From: DT-111 sp965263225
GTDB lineage: Bacteria > Bacteroidota > Bacteroidia > Chitinophagales > Saprospiraceae
Direction of reading: 5' to 3'
Assembly: GCA_965263225.1 (NCBI GenBank)
Contig: CBDHHG010000046.1
Span: forward strand, 62,001-126,000
Length of the DNA stretch: 64,000 nucleotides
Part shown: positions 9,701-17,700 of the stretch, piece by piece
Layout of the letters: the number at the start of each line of letters is the position of its first letter
Numbering within the stretch: position 1 is the first letter of the stretch
Made by a program: the position numbers and the translations under genes
Notes under the pieces: generated by a model
The model's input: the letters and a program-made list of their open reading frames with translations, nothing else
Databases searched by the model: none
What the model was told of the DNA's origin: nothing

Positions 9701-11727
9701 TGGGAAGAAATGACCATCAGGTCAAGATCAGAGGATTCCGAATTGAATTAGGAGAGATTGAAAGGGCACTGGAGGATAGTCAATGGATACGATCCTGTGT
9801 AGTAGTAGCAAAAGCCAATCAGGAGGGACATCAACGGTTGCTGGCCTATGTGGTAGCACAAGCAGGATTTTCCGAAGAAGCTATTGAACGAGAACTAAAG
9901 GAGCAACTCCCTGCCTACATGGTCCCAAGCATTTGGATCAACATGGAGCAACTCCCTTTGAATGCAAACGGTAAAATCAATCGGAAAGCACTCCCCGAAC
10001 CCAATTGGGATAGCAGATCAGTTGACAACTTAGTACTACCTAACACTCAAATTGAGAAAGACTTGGCCCTGATCTGGCAGGATTTACTGGGTGTAGATCA
10101 ACTGGGGATACATGATAATTTCTTCCGAGCTGGCGGAGATTCCATCGTTAGTATTCAGGTGGTTAGCCGAGCTAGACGCTTGCAATACCACATAAAGCCC
10201 CAGGATATCTTCAAATATCAAACCATTGCAGAGTTAGCAAATTACCTTACAACAGCGCAAAGCCAAAGCCTCCTGGCGGAACAAGGCTTGTTGACCGGTG
10301 AGCTGGGATTGTTGCCGATCCAATATAATTTTTTCGAAGCTCAACACGAGGTACTCGATCACTACAATCAAGCCTTATTGTTACAGATCGAGAAAGGCCT
10401 AGATCGGGCAAGGCTAGCTCAAGCTATAAGTGTGCTTGGACAAAAACATGATGTCCTACGCTTGTCTTATAAAAAGGAGATGGATGGTTGGAAACAGTTC
10501 TATTCAGATCGAGCTGTTGAATTGAAACAAGCATCCCTTAGTCATCTCTCAGAGGTGAGCTTCCCAGAGCACTTGGCCACCCTTTGCAAGCAGTATCAGC
10601 AACAGCTTAAGGTGGTAGAAGGACAAATTGCGCACTTTGTTTTGATTGAGACACCTCTCGGACATCTTCACAATCGACTATTGATTGTGATCCATCACCT
10701 GGCAGTGGATGGCGTCTCTTGGCGTATCCTCTTGGAGGACCTTCACGATCTACTAACCAGGGAGCAGCCGGAGCTAAGCTTTGATAAAGCTACTTCCTAT
10801 AGACAATGGCAGTCAGCCTTGGAAAAGTATGCTGCTACGGATATCACCAGTGAAACTAGGGCCTACTGGATGGCGACTATGGAGTATTTTCGGGAATTAC
10901 CAGTGGATTATCGGTCGACTGAAGCCGTTCGGTATGAAGATCTTGCCCATCTGGATCTTGCCTTAGATCCCAAGCTGACGGTGGCCTTGACTGGGCCCGT
11001 TCATCAAGCCTATAATACTACGATTAATGACCTATTGCTTTGTGCTTTAGGAAAAGCGATAGGGACCTGGGCGGAGCAAAATGCGGTGATGATTGGGTTG
11101 GAAGGCCACGGAAGGGAAGCCTTATCCCCCAACTTGGATGTATCAAGAACAATGGGGTGGTTCACTAGCTTGTATCCTGCTTCACTTCGACTAGATTGGA
11201 CACTTCCAATTGGAGAGTTGATCAAGGGAACCAAGGAACAGTTGAGACAAATTCCTGACCATGGTCTATCCTATGGACTCCTTAGGTTTTTGCACCCAGA
11301 TGAACAAACCCGAGCCAGCTATAATAGTCATCAACCTTGGGAAATCTTATTCAATTATCTGGGACAACTAGACCGTGTCATACAACAGGATGGACCTCTA
11401 AGTCCAGCCACTGAATCGGCCGGCAAGCCCGTTAACGCTAAGAATAGGGTGGGGGCCAAGATGGCCATCAATGGCTCTATTAGCAAGGGCAGACTACAAT
11501 TGACCTGGAGCTATGCGACTACGCTTTACCAGGAGAAGACGATAGCCGCACTAGCTAATTCATTCAAGGAATATTTAACAGACATCATACATCATTGCCT
11601 CCAGAAAGAAGATATGGAAAAGACCCCCTCCGATTTTAGTCTACAGTCCAAAGTTAGCCTAGAAGAGTTGGATGCCTTTTTTCAGGAGGAAGAACCAGCT
11701 TCTGGAATTGATATTTTGAAATTCTAA
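1..11727 (+). CDS. Non-ribosomal peptide synthetase, 5'-truncated: (E)-CAT-CAT-CATE
   Basis: The reading frame is open from base 1, so the gene begins upstream; 3908 residues are visible. Domain order: C-terminal part of an epimerization domain (1 to about 750), C(DCL)-A-T, C(LCL)-A-T, C(LCL)-A-T-E. Seen motifs: condensation HHxxxDG at 1237, 4375 and 7534; adenylation TSGSTG near 2659, 5809 and 8968; phosphopantetheine serines at 3832, 6988 and 10141 (the last in GGDS, as expected before an E domain); E-domain HHLAVDG at 10693. The specificity codes indicate Asp, Gln and Ser, the last epimerized to D-Ser. The protein ends in an acidic tail (residues EEE, then IDILKF) that should dock to the TubC-like N-terminus of the next synthetase, whose ATG lies 4 bases after this stop. 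A TTG at 115 is not the start: coding sequence of the same domain continues to its left. Confidence 0.97.
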   Translation, partial: YWRSVINAYEPLDTPPEIEVAASAEVSLNLSPSLTTALLTEVHQAYNTEINDILLAALFETLSNWTQREHLVIGLEGHGREQLGKPIDISSTVGWFTSLYPVLFSRDSQRDIQTQIIATKEQIRSIPHKGLGYGLLKYLQSGEDWPKGQAWDITFNYLGQLDHTLQMEGVWPAAENIGAMSSLNNRDAAKIAVNCAVQGGVLVVDWSYAADLFPREEMKDLAEEYLANLEFVILHCQAQTQATLTPADYGLSGYLTHRELIDFLAHLPVKQEGMKLPEALYPLSPLQAGMLFHELFKSEAGLYINQFVCDFWNLKPETLKVALQALLNKHTALRTAFFHEDFEHPLQGVFANVELPFQIVDYTKLSEKEQDAMITSVLAEDRLTPFNIARPPLMRFTLFQLTAEKYRLVWTHHHIICDGWSSPVMMNEVLQNYFQLDKGLTLTPPKEDRYQDYIQYIERRNKEAQRNFWSTYLADLDKPTLLPFVQDGVERNKGGLAVQTEWLRFDGGFSKKVQAFSRQHHITINSLLQGVWAYLLSRYTGQDQVCFGVTVSGRPTDLLNATERVGLYINTIPLVSTIPPAANVLAWLNELQKGHTLARDYQYSALNDIQRWQGLQGDLFDSILVFENYPEQIDEQPNGENGLSIGASFSQRTTNYLLTITVDAGARLNIEFNYNGELLDKQRIKTIKEHFGRILEQIVLEPSLLVRELKLLSTADYEALLKLATPGSSEANQEDTVVSLFEAYAAKAPDQLAVVCGDGTLTYSALNTKANQLATYLKDTYAIGRGDLVGILMDRSEQLAVAMLAVMKAGAAYVPIDINFPSNRKLYILGDAKPKALLTEPLHFEAIREQYTGAVEYLTERLSTLPACSQNLPLQADAKDLIYVIYTSGSTGQPKGVLIEHHSIINYVQGIQRITNLQEGAYYASITDISTDLGNTAVFSALCLGGTIDLIKKELLEDPIAFFDYCRKRTIDLIKFTPTLLSALLPSARQKKVTFTHLLLGGEASSWDLVADIRTHFKVEKIINHYGPTETTIGVLVNDLTHPKEEVAIAPPIGQPILNTRAYILDEQLRPAPVGCIGRIYLGGAGLARGYLNRPALTADRFIPDPFRDAARVYDTGDLGRWLPDGKIEFLGRKDNQVKIRGYRVELGEIEQTILQHKEIQQCIVDAKRNQKGEAVLVAYVVGRPGFDQSKLKEELQAQLPPHMIPTYWITLDQLPRTANDKVDRKALPDIDPKLMDRKAYQAPETATEKTIAHIWERLLAIEQVGLSDDFFALGGHSLLAMRLVAAIRKELQVHLSVKAIFNHPTIEELVHHISSLTDHSALPEVTRRAEITLAPLSYAQERLWFIDQFEGSLAYHIPRYLKLSGEVDVEALELAFRAIIDRHEVLRTVYVEEEGQAFQRVQDAENWSLKIMPSGELQEPDWVAKEIQCPFDLTKDFMLRAYLMAVQPDEYQLLIIMHHIAADGWSTAIIVDELVSNYTYYRAGQTVNNTSLPIQYADYAQWQRTHLTADHLQAEVEWWEAQLSGLTPLNLPTDFSRPPIRLDEGRTRSFLLEKSLVDQLQALADTNEVTLFMTVLAAFKVLLHRYSGQTDIALGVPVANRDQMEVEGLIGFFVNTLVLRTDLSGEPSFEDLLGQVRKNTLSAYSHQQLPFEKVVEQIVKERDPSTPPLFQVMFAWNNNQPVNEIAIDGLDISGIDFEHKLAMFDLTFTLTPSDKGLEVSINYCTALFAEATIKRMENHIRNLLQSVVKDSREKISRLSLMDRSERQQILTEYNPAPTDFPANKTVVDLFEEQVRKHPEALAIGWGEKKMSYQAFDVQVNRLANYLQQQGVTEGQVVAIALDKEPDMLIGIWAILKTGAAYLPIDIEYPTRRVEYIIKESAAVLLLSKATILQDWQLPTAIACIELDNRIELVANQANTAPPTTRNPEHLAYVLYTSGSTGRPKACTISHRNLVNHNHWMWHEFGFGVGEKILQRTTYIFDASVWELSMPFCYGASLHLCEREAAYDAEALVALIQEHQISTIQFVPSILEAFVNHLDVDNTIHFPALKRIFCGGAALSPSLVSRFHKQVSCNLHNLYGPSEATIDVCFKTLTPAQLSEVSIPIGKPIANCRLYVLDQHQQLQAVGIPGELYVAGAPVGNGYLNRPDLTAERFMADTFYEGQVCYKTGDLAKWSASGDLIYLGRADDQVKIRGLRIELGEIEQILQMAEAVRECAVLVRTDSQGEKHLLAYYTATSATSSEELESFLLSHLPIYMVPRRWMQLEVMPVKLNGKIDRQSLPELDLFGEVDKTPKVPQTATEVKVMAIWESLLKVDSLSIEDDFFRVGGHSLMAVRLCSAIKKELGVRLTVKDIFTYSTITTLAQYLDALNPRPQLPSIVKMNQPDGPLPLSFAQERLWFIDQLEGTQHYHIPTVLRLKGKLDASALAFAFYSVITRHEVLKTLYRQKEGTAYQYLTSAKDWTIRQIDPEERPLKEVIQEEFSHSFDLEKELPIRVSLIKESPHTHLLLINLHHIAADGWSMSILIQELVEGYRARLERRTTTWSTLNLQYHDYAAWQREYLTKEVMSDKLDWWALRLQDLSPLELPTDFSRPSIQSTRGGKCSFEVGLPTKNALQQLSHKAGATAFITLLTAFKAWLHRYTGQQDIVVGTPVANRNDKDLENLIGFFVNTIVLRTQWDGDPRFIDLLEQIKTGTISALSYQDVPFEKVVERLDPKRDLSRSPLFQVMFIYDNIPSEDTIELPELELSSVKLPQQHTKFDLTCTVAQTQESIRIELEFCRDLFAEETILRMGQHFTQLLTDAFLHPHKRLSQLDLMSPEEQHQVVKEFNHTATTYPLDKSLVDLFLEQVNRTPNAIALVFREHSMTYLELDQESNQFAQQLIDRGLRSRELVALFVDRSLEMMVALWGILKAGGTYVPIDPEYPSDRISYILTDTSARWIISDENNIAKLTKISGPSRTLININAINSHVKSCALPTVTIDSSSAAYVIYTSGSTGRPKGVVNEHAGVVNRLCWAQDYFDLGDQDTILQKTTYSFDVSVWELFWPSLVGAKLVIAEPDGHKDAQYLLETIERYEVTTIHFVPSMLEAFLTAIESGNCKSLQRVICSGEALRWNQVKLHRAKLGETPLFNLYGPTEAAIDVTAWAVPTKEILPYSVPIGSPVANTQMYVLDKHLQPVPIGVPGELHIGGAQVARGYLNRPLLTSEKFITDPFEQGGALYKTGDVAKWLPNGNLLYLGRNDHQVKIRGFRIELGEIERALEDSQWIRSCVVVAKANQEGHQRLLAYVVAQAGFSEEAIERELKEQLPAYMVPSIWINMEQLPLNANGKINRKALPEPNWDSRSVDNLVLPNTQIEKDLALIWQDLLGVDQLGIHDNFFRAGGDSIVSIQVVSRARRLQYHIKPQDIFKYQTIAELANYLTTAQSQSLLAEQGLLTGELGLLPIQYNFFEAQHEVLDHYNQALLLQIEKGLDRARLAQAISVLGQKHDVLRLSYKKEMDGWKQFYSDRAVELKQASLSHLSEVSFPEHLATLCKQYQQQLKVVEGQIAHFVLIETPLGHLHNRLLIVIHHLAVDGVSWRILLEDLHDLLTREQPELSFDKATSYRQWQSALEKYAATDITSETRAYWMATMEYFRELPVDYRSTEAVRYEDLAHLDLALDPKLTVALTGPVHQAYNTTINDLLLCALGKAIGTWAEQNAVMIGLEGHGREALSPNLDVSRTMGWFTSLYPASLRLDWTLPIGELIKGTKEQLRQIPDHGLSYGLLRFLHPDEQTRASYNSHQPWEILFNYLGQLDRVIQQDGPLSPATESAGKPVNAKNRVGAKMAINGSISKGRLQLTWSYATTLYQEKTIAALANSFKEYLTDIIHHCLQKEDMEKTPSDFSLQSKVSLEELDAFFQEEEPASGIDILKF
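838..3950 (+). other. NRPS module C(DCL)-A-T, predicted Asp
   Basis: The C domain opens with the DCL-type motif SPLQAGMLFH and has HHIICDG. Residues lining the A pocket (GrsA positions 235 to 517) read DLTKLGHIGK. This differs from the published Asp code DLTKVGHIGK at one position and from the Asn code DLTKLGEVGK at two, so Asp is preferred. The pocket carries the DLGNT variant of the A4 region typical of this family. The carrier has GGHS. Confidence 0.8.
4003..7110 (+). other. NRPS module C(LCL)-A-T, predicted Gln
   Basis: The first C motif is SYAQERLWF (LCL type) with HHIAADG. The pocket code reads DAWQFGLIDK, which equals the Gln code known from the tyrocidine synthetase TycC. The A3 loop is TSGSTGRPKA, with Ala replacing the usual Gly after Lys. 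The carrier has GGHS. Confidence 0.85.
7165..11650 (+). other. NRPS module C(LCL)-A-T-E, predicted D-Ser
   Basis: The pocket code DVWHISLIDK is one residue away from the Ser code DVWHLSLIDK. The carrier carries GGDS and is followed by a full E domain (HHLAVDG at 10693, EGHGRE near 11100), so the loaded Ser should leave as D-Ser. This is the last module of its protein. Confidence 0.85.
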
Positions 11728-11731
11728 TCTA

Positions 11732-14700
11732 ATGACAATGCAAATCCGTAACTTTTTAGAGCGATTAGCTCAATTGAACCTAAGCCTAATTGTTAGAGGA
11801 GGAGAACTCATATTGAAGGGGAATAAGGATAAGTTGAACGCAGAGGAGATTGGTTTGATTAGAGAAAATAAGGAGATTATCGATTTTATTCGAGAGAATA
11901 AAGCTGCTCTGATCCAATACCTGCTTGAAACGTCCAAGGCAGCTGTATACCGAAAACGCAGTGATAATATCGATTCCCTGTACCCGCTCTCTGTCTTGCA
12001 GGAAGGGATGCTGTTTCATAGTTTAGACAAGGGAAAGGGGGGCGCCTATATTAACCATTTTGTTTGTACGCTAGAGCATCTGGAGGTCGAACCCTTTAAA
12101 ATGGCCTGGCAGCACTTGATTCAACGGCATACCATTCTACGAACGGCTTTCTACTACGAGGAGTTTAGCCTATTGCTACAAGGGGTATTTAAAGAAGTGA
12201 ACCTTCCTGTTCAGGAGTATGACTTTTCTCAATATACAAAGGAGGAACAGGCTTCAAAATTGTCTGCTTTCCTGCAAGAGGATAGACAAAAAGGATTTGA
12301 TCTAAGCCAACCGCCATTGCTGCGGATTAGCCTTTTTAAACTAGGAGAGGACAAATACCAAATGGTATGGCTGTATCATCATATTCTCACTGATGGATGG
12401 TCTATTCCAATTATGATCAATGAACTCTTAGCTACCTATAGCGAATTGATCGATGGCAAAACACCCCAATTGGCCATTGCTGATGTAGATGCTTATGAGG
12501 ATTACATAAAATACATTGATCAGATTGATCGAGATAAAACCAAGGCTTTCTGGCAGGAATACCTGCAAGGGATTGAGCAAGGTAGTTTACTTCCTTTCGT
12601 GCCCTCCAGCCAACATCGTAATTACGGGGGAGCCAGTATACAAAAAACACAATTGGAACTGGATGCAGCTACCTTAGAAGCAGTTCAAGTGTGTGCCAAT
12701 CAAAACGAAATAACGGTCAATACGCTATTGCAAGGCGTTTGGTCCTATTTACTGGCCCATTACACCAATCGCCCCGAGGCCGTATTTGGTGTTACCGTTT
12801 CTGGTCGACCAGTTGAACTGGAAAATGCAGAACAAAGAGTTGGCCTATATATCAATACGATTCCTCTTTGTACCAAATTACAACCGGATACCCGCATAGC
12901 AGATTGGCTGGTAGATATACAAAATCAGCATAGTCAAGCACGTGCTTACCAACATAGTGGCCTCCGAGCTATTCAAGATTGGAATAGTATTTCCGGTACA
13001 CTTTTTGACTCCATTCTAGTCTTCCAAAACTATCCGGTTGGTGAGGATTTGGGGAAAGACATTCCACTGGAAATTTCTGCGGTAGAAGTAGATGAAAGAA
13101 CGAACTACTTATTGACCTTGGTAGTAGCACTTCGTGAGCACCTAACCGTCAATTTTATCTACAATGATGAATTACTGAGTGCAGACTTTATTGACATGAT
13201 CAAGCGTCAGTTCAAGGGCACGATATTAGAAATAGTCCATAAAGTGGACGAGACGCTAGGAGATATTGACCTTTGTGCGGGAACGTCCTTCCCCGGCCTG
13301 GAAGCGTTTCAGGTAGACTATCCCTATCAGAGTGTGCTAGAGCAATTTAAAGCCCAGGTCGAAACTTCTCCTGATGCCATCGCGATTTGTTGCGAAGCAG
13401 AAGAGTGCTCTTATTTCCAATTGGAAGAGCGTTCCAATCAGATGGCTCGTTTCTTGCTCGATGCGGGCTTGAAAACGGAGGACAGAGTAGGGCTTTGCCT
13501 GGATCGTTCCATAGACTTGATTGTGGCCATCCTGGGGATTCAAAAGGCAGGCGGTGCCTTTGTACCTCTTGATCCTGATCTTCCGGAGCCCCGGATTCGA
13601 TATATGGTAGAACAGTCCCAAGCAGCTTACGTGATCTCTGCTGGTGATCATACGGCCCTGTTCAGTGATCATCCTGCTACTTCAGTCATTGACCTGGATC
13701 ACGCCCAAATGATGCTTGAAGCCTATCCTACGGTGGAACTTGAGCAGCCCATTTCAGCTGATCAGTTGGCTTATGTACTATATACTTCAGGGTCTACTGG
13801 CCAACCAAAAGGCGTAGCCATTGAACACCGCAACCTGAATAACTATCTCAGTTGGGCCAAGGATACTTACGGTGAAAACGAGCCCATCAATATGGGCTTA
13901 TACTCCAGTATCAGCTTCGATCTCACGATCACATCCATTTACCTTCCCTTACTGACGGGTGGGAAGGCCATCATTTACCGCAAAGATGCAAAGGAGGATA
14001 GAGTGAATATGGTGGACATTTTTGGAAATAAGGAAATCAATGTCCTCAAATTGACGCCCTCCCATTTGCGATTAATTGAATCATCAGCAACGGCGGGGGA
14101 AGCACTCCGATGCCTGATCGTAGGAGGAGAGGCTTTGCCCACTTCTTTGGCCGCTTCTCTTTACAAAAGATATGGTGGTAAGATTCGCATTATAAATGAA
14201 TATGGACCTACTGAGACAACGGTAGGGTCTACTTACCACGAGTTTGACCCCACCTTGGATCAATTGGATTATGTGTCCATTGGTCAGCCGATCGCCAATA
14301 CCTCTGTACGAGTGCTCGATGAGCAAGGGAGACCCGTTGGCCCGGGAGGCATCGGTGAATTGTTCATCGGAGGGGCGGGTGTCGCACGCGCTTACTTATA
14401 CAAACCAGAGCTGACGGCCGACAGATTTGTAAATGATCCATTTGAGTCCGATAATCGCCTCTATCGTACGGGGGATCAAGTCAGATGGCTGCCCAACGGA
14501 GCTTTAGACTTTATCGGCCGCATTGATAATCAGGTAAAGGTTCGCTCGTACCGGATTGAACTTGGTGAGATTGAGGTGGCTTTGCAAAGCAGTGAGCTAG
14601 TGAGTGACTGCGTGGTGAGTACCCAGAAAGATAAAGAAGGTAATTCACAGTTGGTGGCTTATGTCGTTGCCGATACAAGCCTTGAGCCAGCAACCCTTAG

Positions 14701-17700
14701 TCAATTTCTGGCGGGGAAATTACCGCATTATATGATTCCTTCCCAGTGGATGCAGATAGAGGAAATTCCATTGGCTAAGAGCGGGAAAGTGGATCGCAAG
14801 TCATTGCCAGTAATTGAGAATACCACCCTACTTAGGCAACAATATAATGAGCCCAGCACGAATACTGAGATAGAAGTCGCTCGAATTTGGAGTGAACTAT
14901 TGGAGGTAGAAAAGATTGGACGCTACGATAGCTTTTTTGACTTGGGGGGGCACTCCTTGTTGGCTATTCGTGTGCTAGCAGCTGTACATAAAGCATTAAA
15001 CATAGAGATAGGTATTGATAGTATCTTTAGTTACCCCATCTTAGGTGATTTTGCAGCTTTGCTGGATACACAGCGGAAAGGCGCTTCCTTCCCCTCGATT
15101 ACCAAGCAAGGGAGGCCAACCCATATTCCGCTTTCCTTCTCACAAGAACGTCTCTGGTTCATCGATCAATTGGAGGGTAGTACACATTATCATATACCTA
15201 GTGTACTTCGGCTGGAGGGCCAGCTAGATACTACCGTTTTACAGGAGGCTTTTGCCGAGATCATCAATAGGCATGAAATCTTGCGGACCGTATATTATCA
15301 GCAAAAGGGGATTGGCTACCAGCGAATATTGGCTGATGATGCCTGGCAGATGCCACTACTGTCTGCTCAAGCCTTTATGGGGAGGCATTCTTGGGAGGCT
15401 GCACTCTCTGACTTTGTCAATCTACCTTTTGATCTATCGAAGGATTATGTGCTAAGAGCCACCCTTATACAGCGAAAGCCAACAGAACACGTCCTGATCA
15501 TGGTTCTGCATCATATTGCTTCTGATGGATGGTCAATGGCAATCCTGGTGGATGAACTAGTAGAACTCTACCGAGCTAAGATGGCTAAGCGTGCGCCAAG
15601 GCTCGAGGCATTGGAGATTCAGTATGCAGACTACGCCATCTGGCAACGTGAATATCTTACGGACGAGGTTATGGCTGAAAAGCTTGCCTGGTGGGAAAAT
15701 CAGCTAAAAGGAGTAGAACCCTTGGCACTACCTACCGATTTTGTGAGACCAGCTATTCAGCGTACCAAAGGAGCTCGAGCAAGATTCCAACTAGATAAGG
15801 AACTCAGCGAGCAGCTACGCAGCTTATCAAAAGATGCGGGCACCACCTTGTTTATGACCTTGCTCAGTGCCTTCAAGGTGCTTATGTATCGCTACTCTGG
15901 CCAGTCTGATATATGTGTAGGTACACCTGTGGCTAATCGTCCTCAGAAGGAGGTGGAACCCCTGATGGGGTTTTTCCTCAATAGCCTGGCCCTACGAACA
16001 GATCTTGGTGGAAATCCGGCTTTTGACCAGCTTCTGGCAAAGGTTAAGGACGATACGCTAGAAGCCTATGCCAGACAAGAAGTGGCCTTTGAACAGGTAG
16101 TGGATCGTGTGTATCCTGATCGCGATCAGAGTAGAAGTCCCTTATTTCAGGTGGTTCTGGTATTGAATAATACACCTGCGGCCAAAGAGATTGATCTAGA
16201 TGGTTTGACGCTTTGTCCTGAACAGCCCGGATCAGTTAGCTCTACGCTGGATTTACACGTTATGGTAGAAGATCGAGAGGAGGGATTAGCCTATGTAATG
16301 ACCTACGGCCACGATCTCTTTCTACCAGAGACCATAGACCGAATGGGCTTTCATTTTGAGCAATTACTTCGTTCCATCGTAGCAAATCCTCAGGAGAAGA
16401 TAGTGAATTTGCCTATGCTATCTGCAGCAGAGAAGTCACAACTACTTGAGGCCTTTAATGCTACGGATGCTCCCATAGTACCAGAAACAGTAGTAGATTT
16501 TATAGTTGAGAATGCTCGTACTCAACCGGAGATCATTGCGATACAATTCAAAAACCAAGCCATCACTTATCAGCAATTAGAGGAAAGGTCAAATCAGGTA
16601 GCTCATTTATTGCGAGAACAAGGTGTGGCTCAAGGGACGATGGTGCTATTGTGCGTGGAACGGTCCGTAGAACTGATCGTTGGAATGCTGGGTATTCTCA
16701 AAGCAGGAGGTGTCTATGTGCCCGTGGACCCAGAAGCCCCTGCTGAAAGGATTGAATACATCCTCAATGATTGTTGGGCCCCTATTGCTATTAGTCAATC
16801 AAAATTGATCGATAAACTGCCTAGTGATGAAGCACTAAATGTTCTCCTGATAGATCTGCTAGACCTGAAAGCAATGCCCACGACCTTGCCTGATCAGCTG
16901 CCTAGTCCGGAAGATTTATGCTATGTGATCTATACCTCCGGCTCTACAGGTAAACCCAAAGGAGCCCTGATCGAACATCGGGGATTGTCTAATATGATCT
17001 ACTATCAAGTAGAGCGTTTTGGGCTGGGAGCAAAAGATAAAGTCTTACAGTTTGCTTCCGTAAGCTTTGATGGTGCGGCTTACGAAATATATATGGCCTT
17101 AGTGGCTGGTAGTACGCTAGTTATACCTACGAAAGAGACCATACTTTCTGCGGAAGAGATGCAAGATTTATTGCAAGATATCAACTTTGCCGTTTTGCCT
17201 ACCTCTTATCAGCAATTCGTAGAACCCGGTTTATATCACTTAGACCTCTTGCTATCTGCTGGTGAACCCCTAGATCCTACGATCACCCAACAACTCATGA
17301 AGAAGGGAGTAAAAGTAGTGAATGCCTACGGGCCTACTGAGGCTACTATTGGAGTGATAGAATCGGATGACCCGGTTGATGCATTCGGTAAGGTGAACAT
17401 AGGAACGCCGCTTCCAAATACCAAAGCGCATATTTTGGATCCATTTGGTCAACTGGTGCCGATTGGGGTGCAGGGAGAAATCTGTATTGAAGGATTACAA
17501 GTTGGTCGAGGATACCTTAATCGCCCTGAACTTAGTCAACAAAAATTTAGAACTACAGAAAATGGCGAACGACTTTACCGTACGGGCGATTTAGGACGCC
17601 GTAGGCCAGACGGGAGTATAGAATGCTCCGGCAGAGTAGATCATCAAGTTAAAATTAGAGGCAATAGAATAGAATTGGGAGAAATAGAAAAAACGACTAC

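Noticed and set aside
115..11727. TTG at 115 as start of the first synthetase
   Set aside because: The same frame is open to base 1 and encodes further epimerization-domain sequence (for example YWRSVINAYEPL), so the true start is outside the window.
11700..11760. A frameshift splitting one larger synthetase into two
   Set aside because: The upstream protein ends in an acidic docking tail and the downstream one begins with a docking domain, as at the other junctions. Two separate genes fit better.
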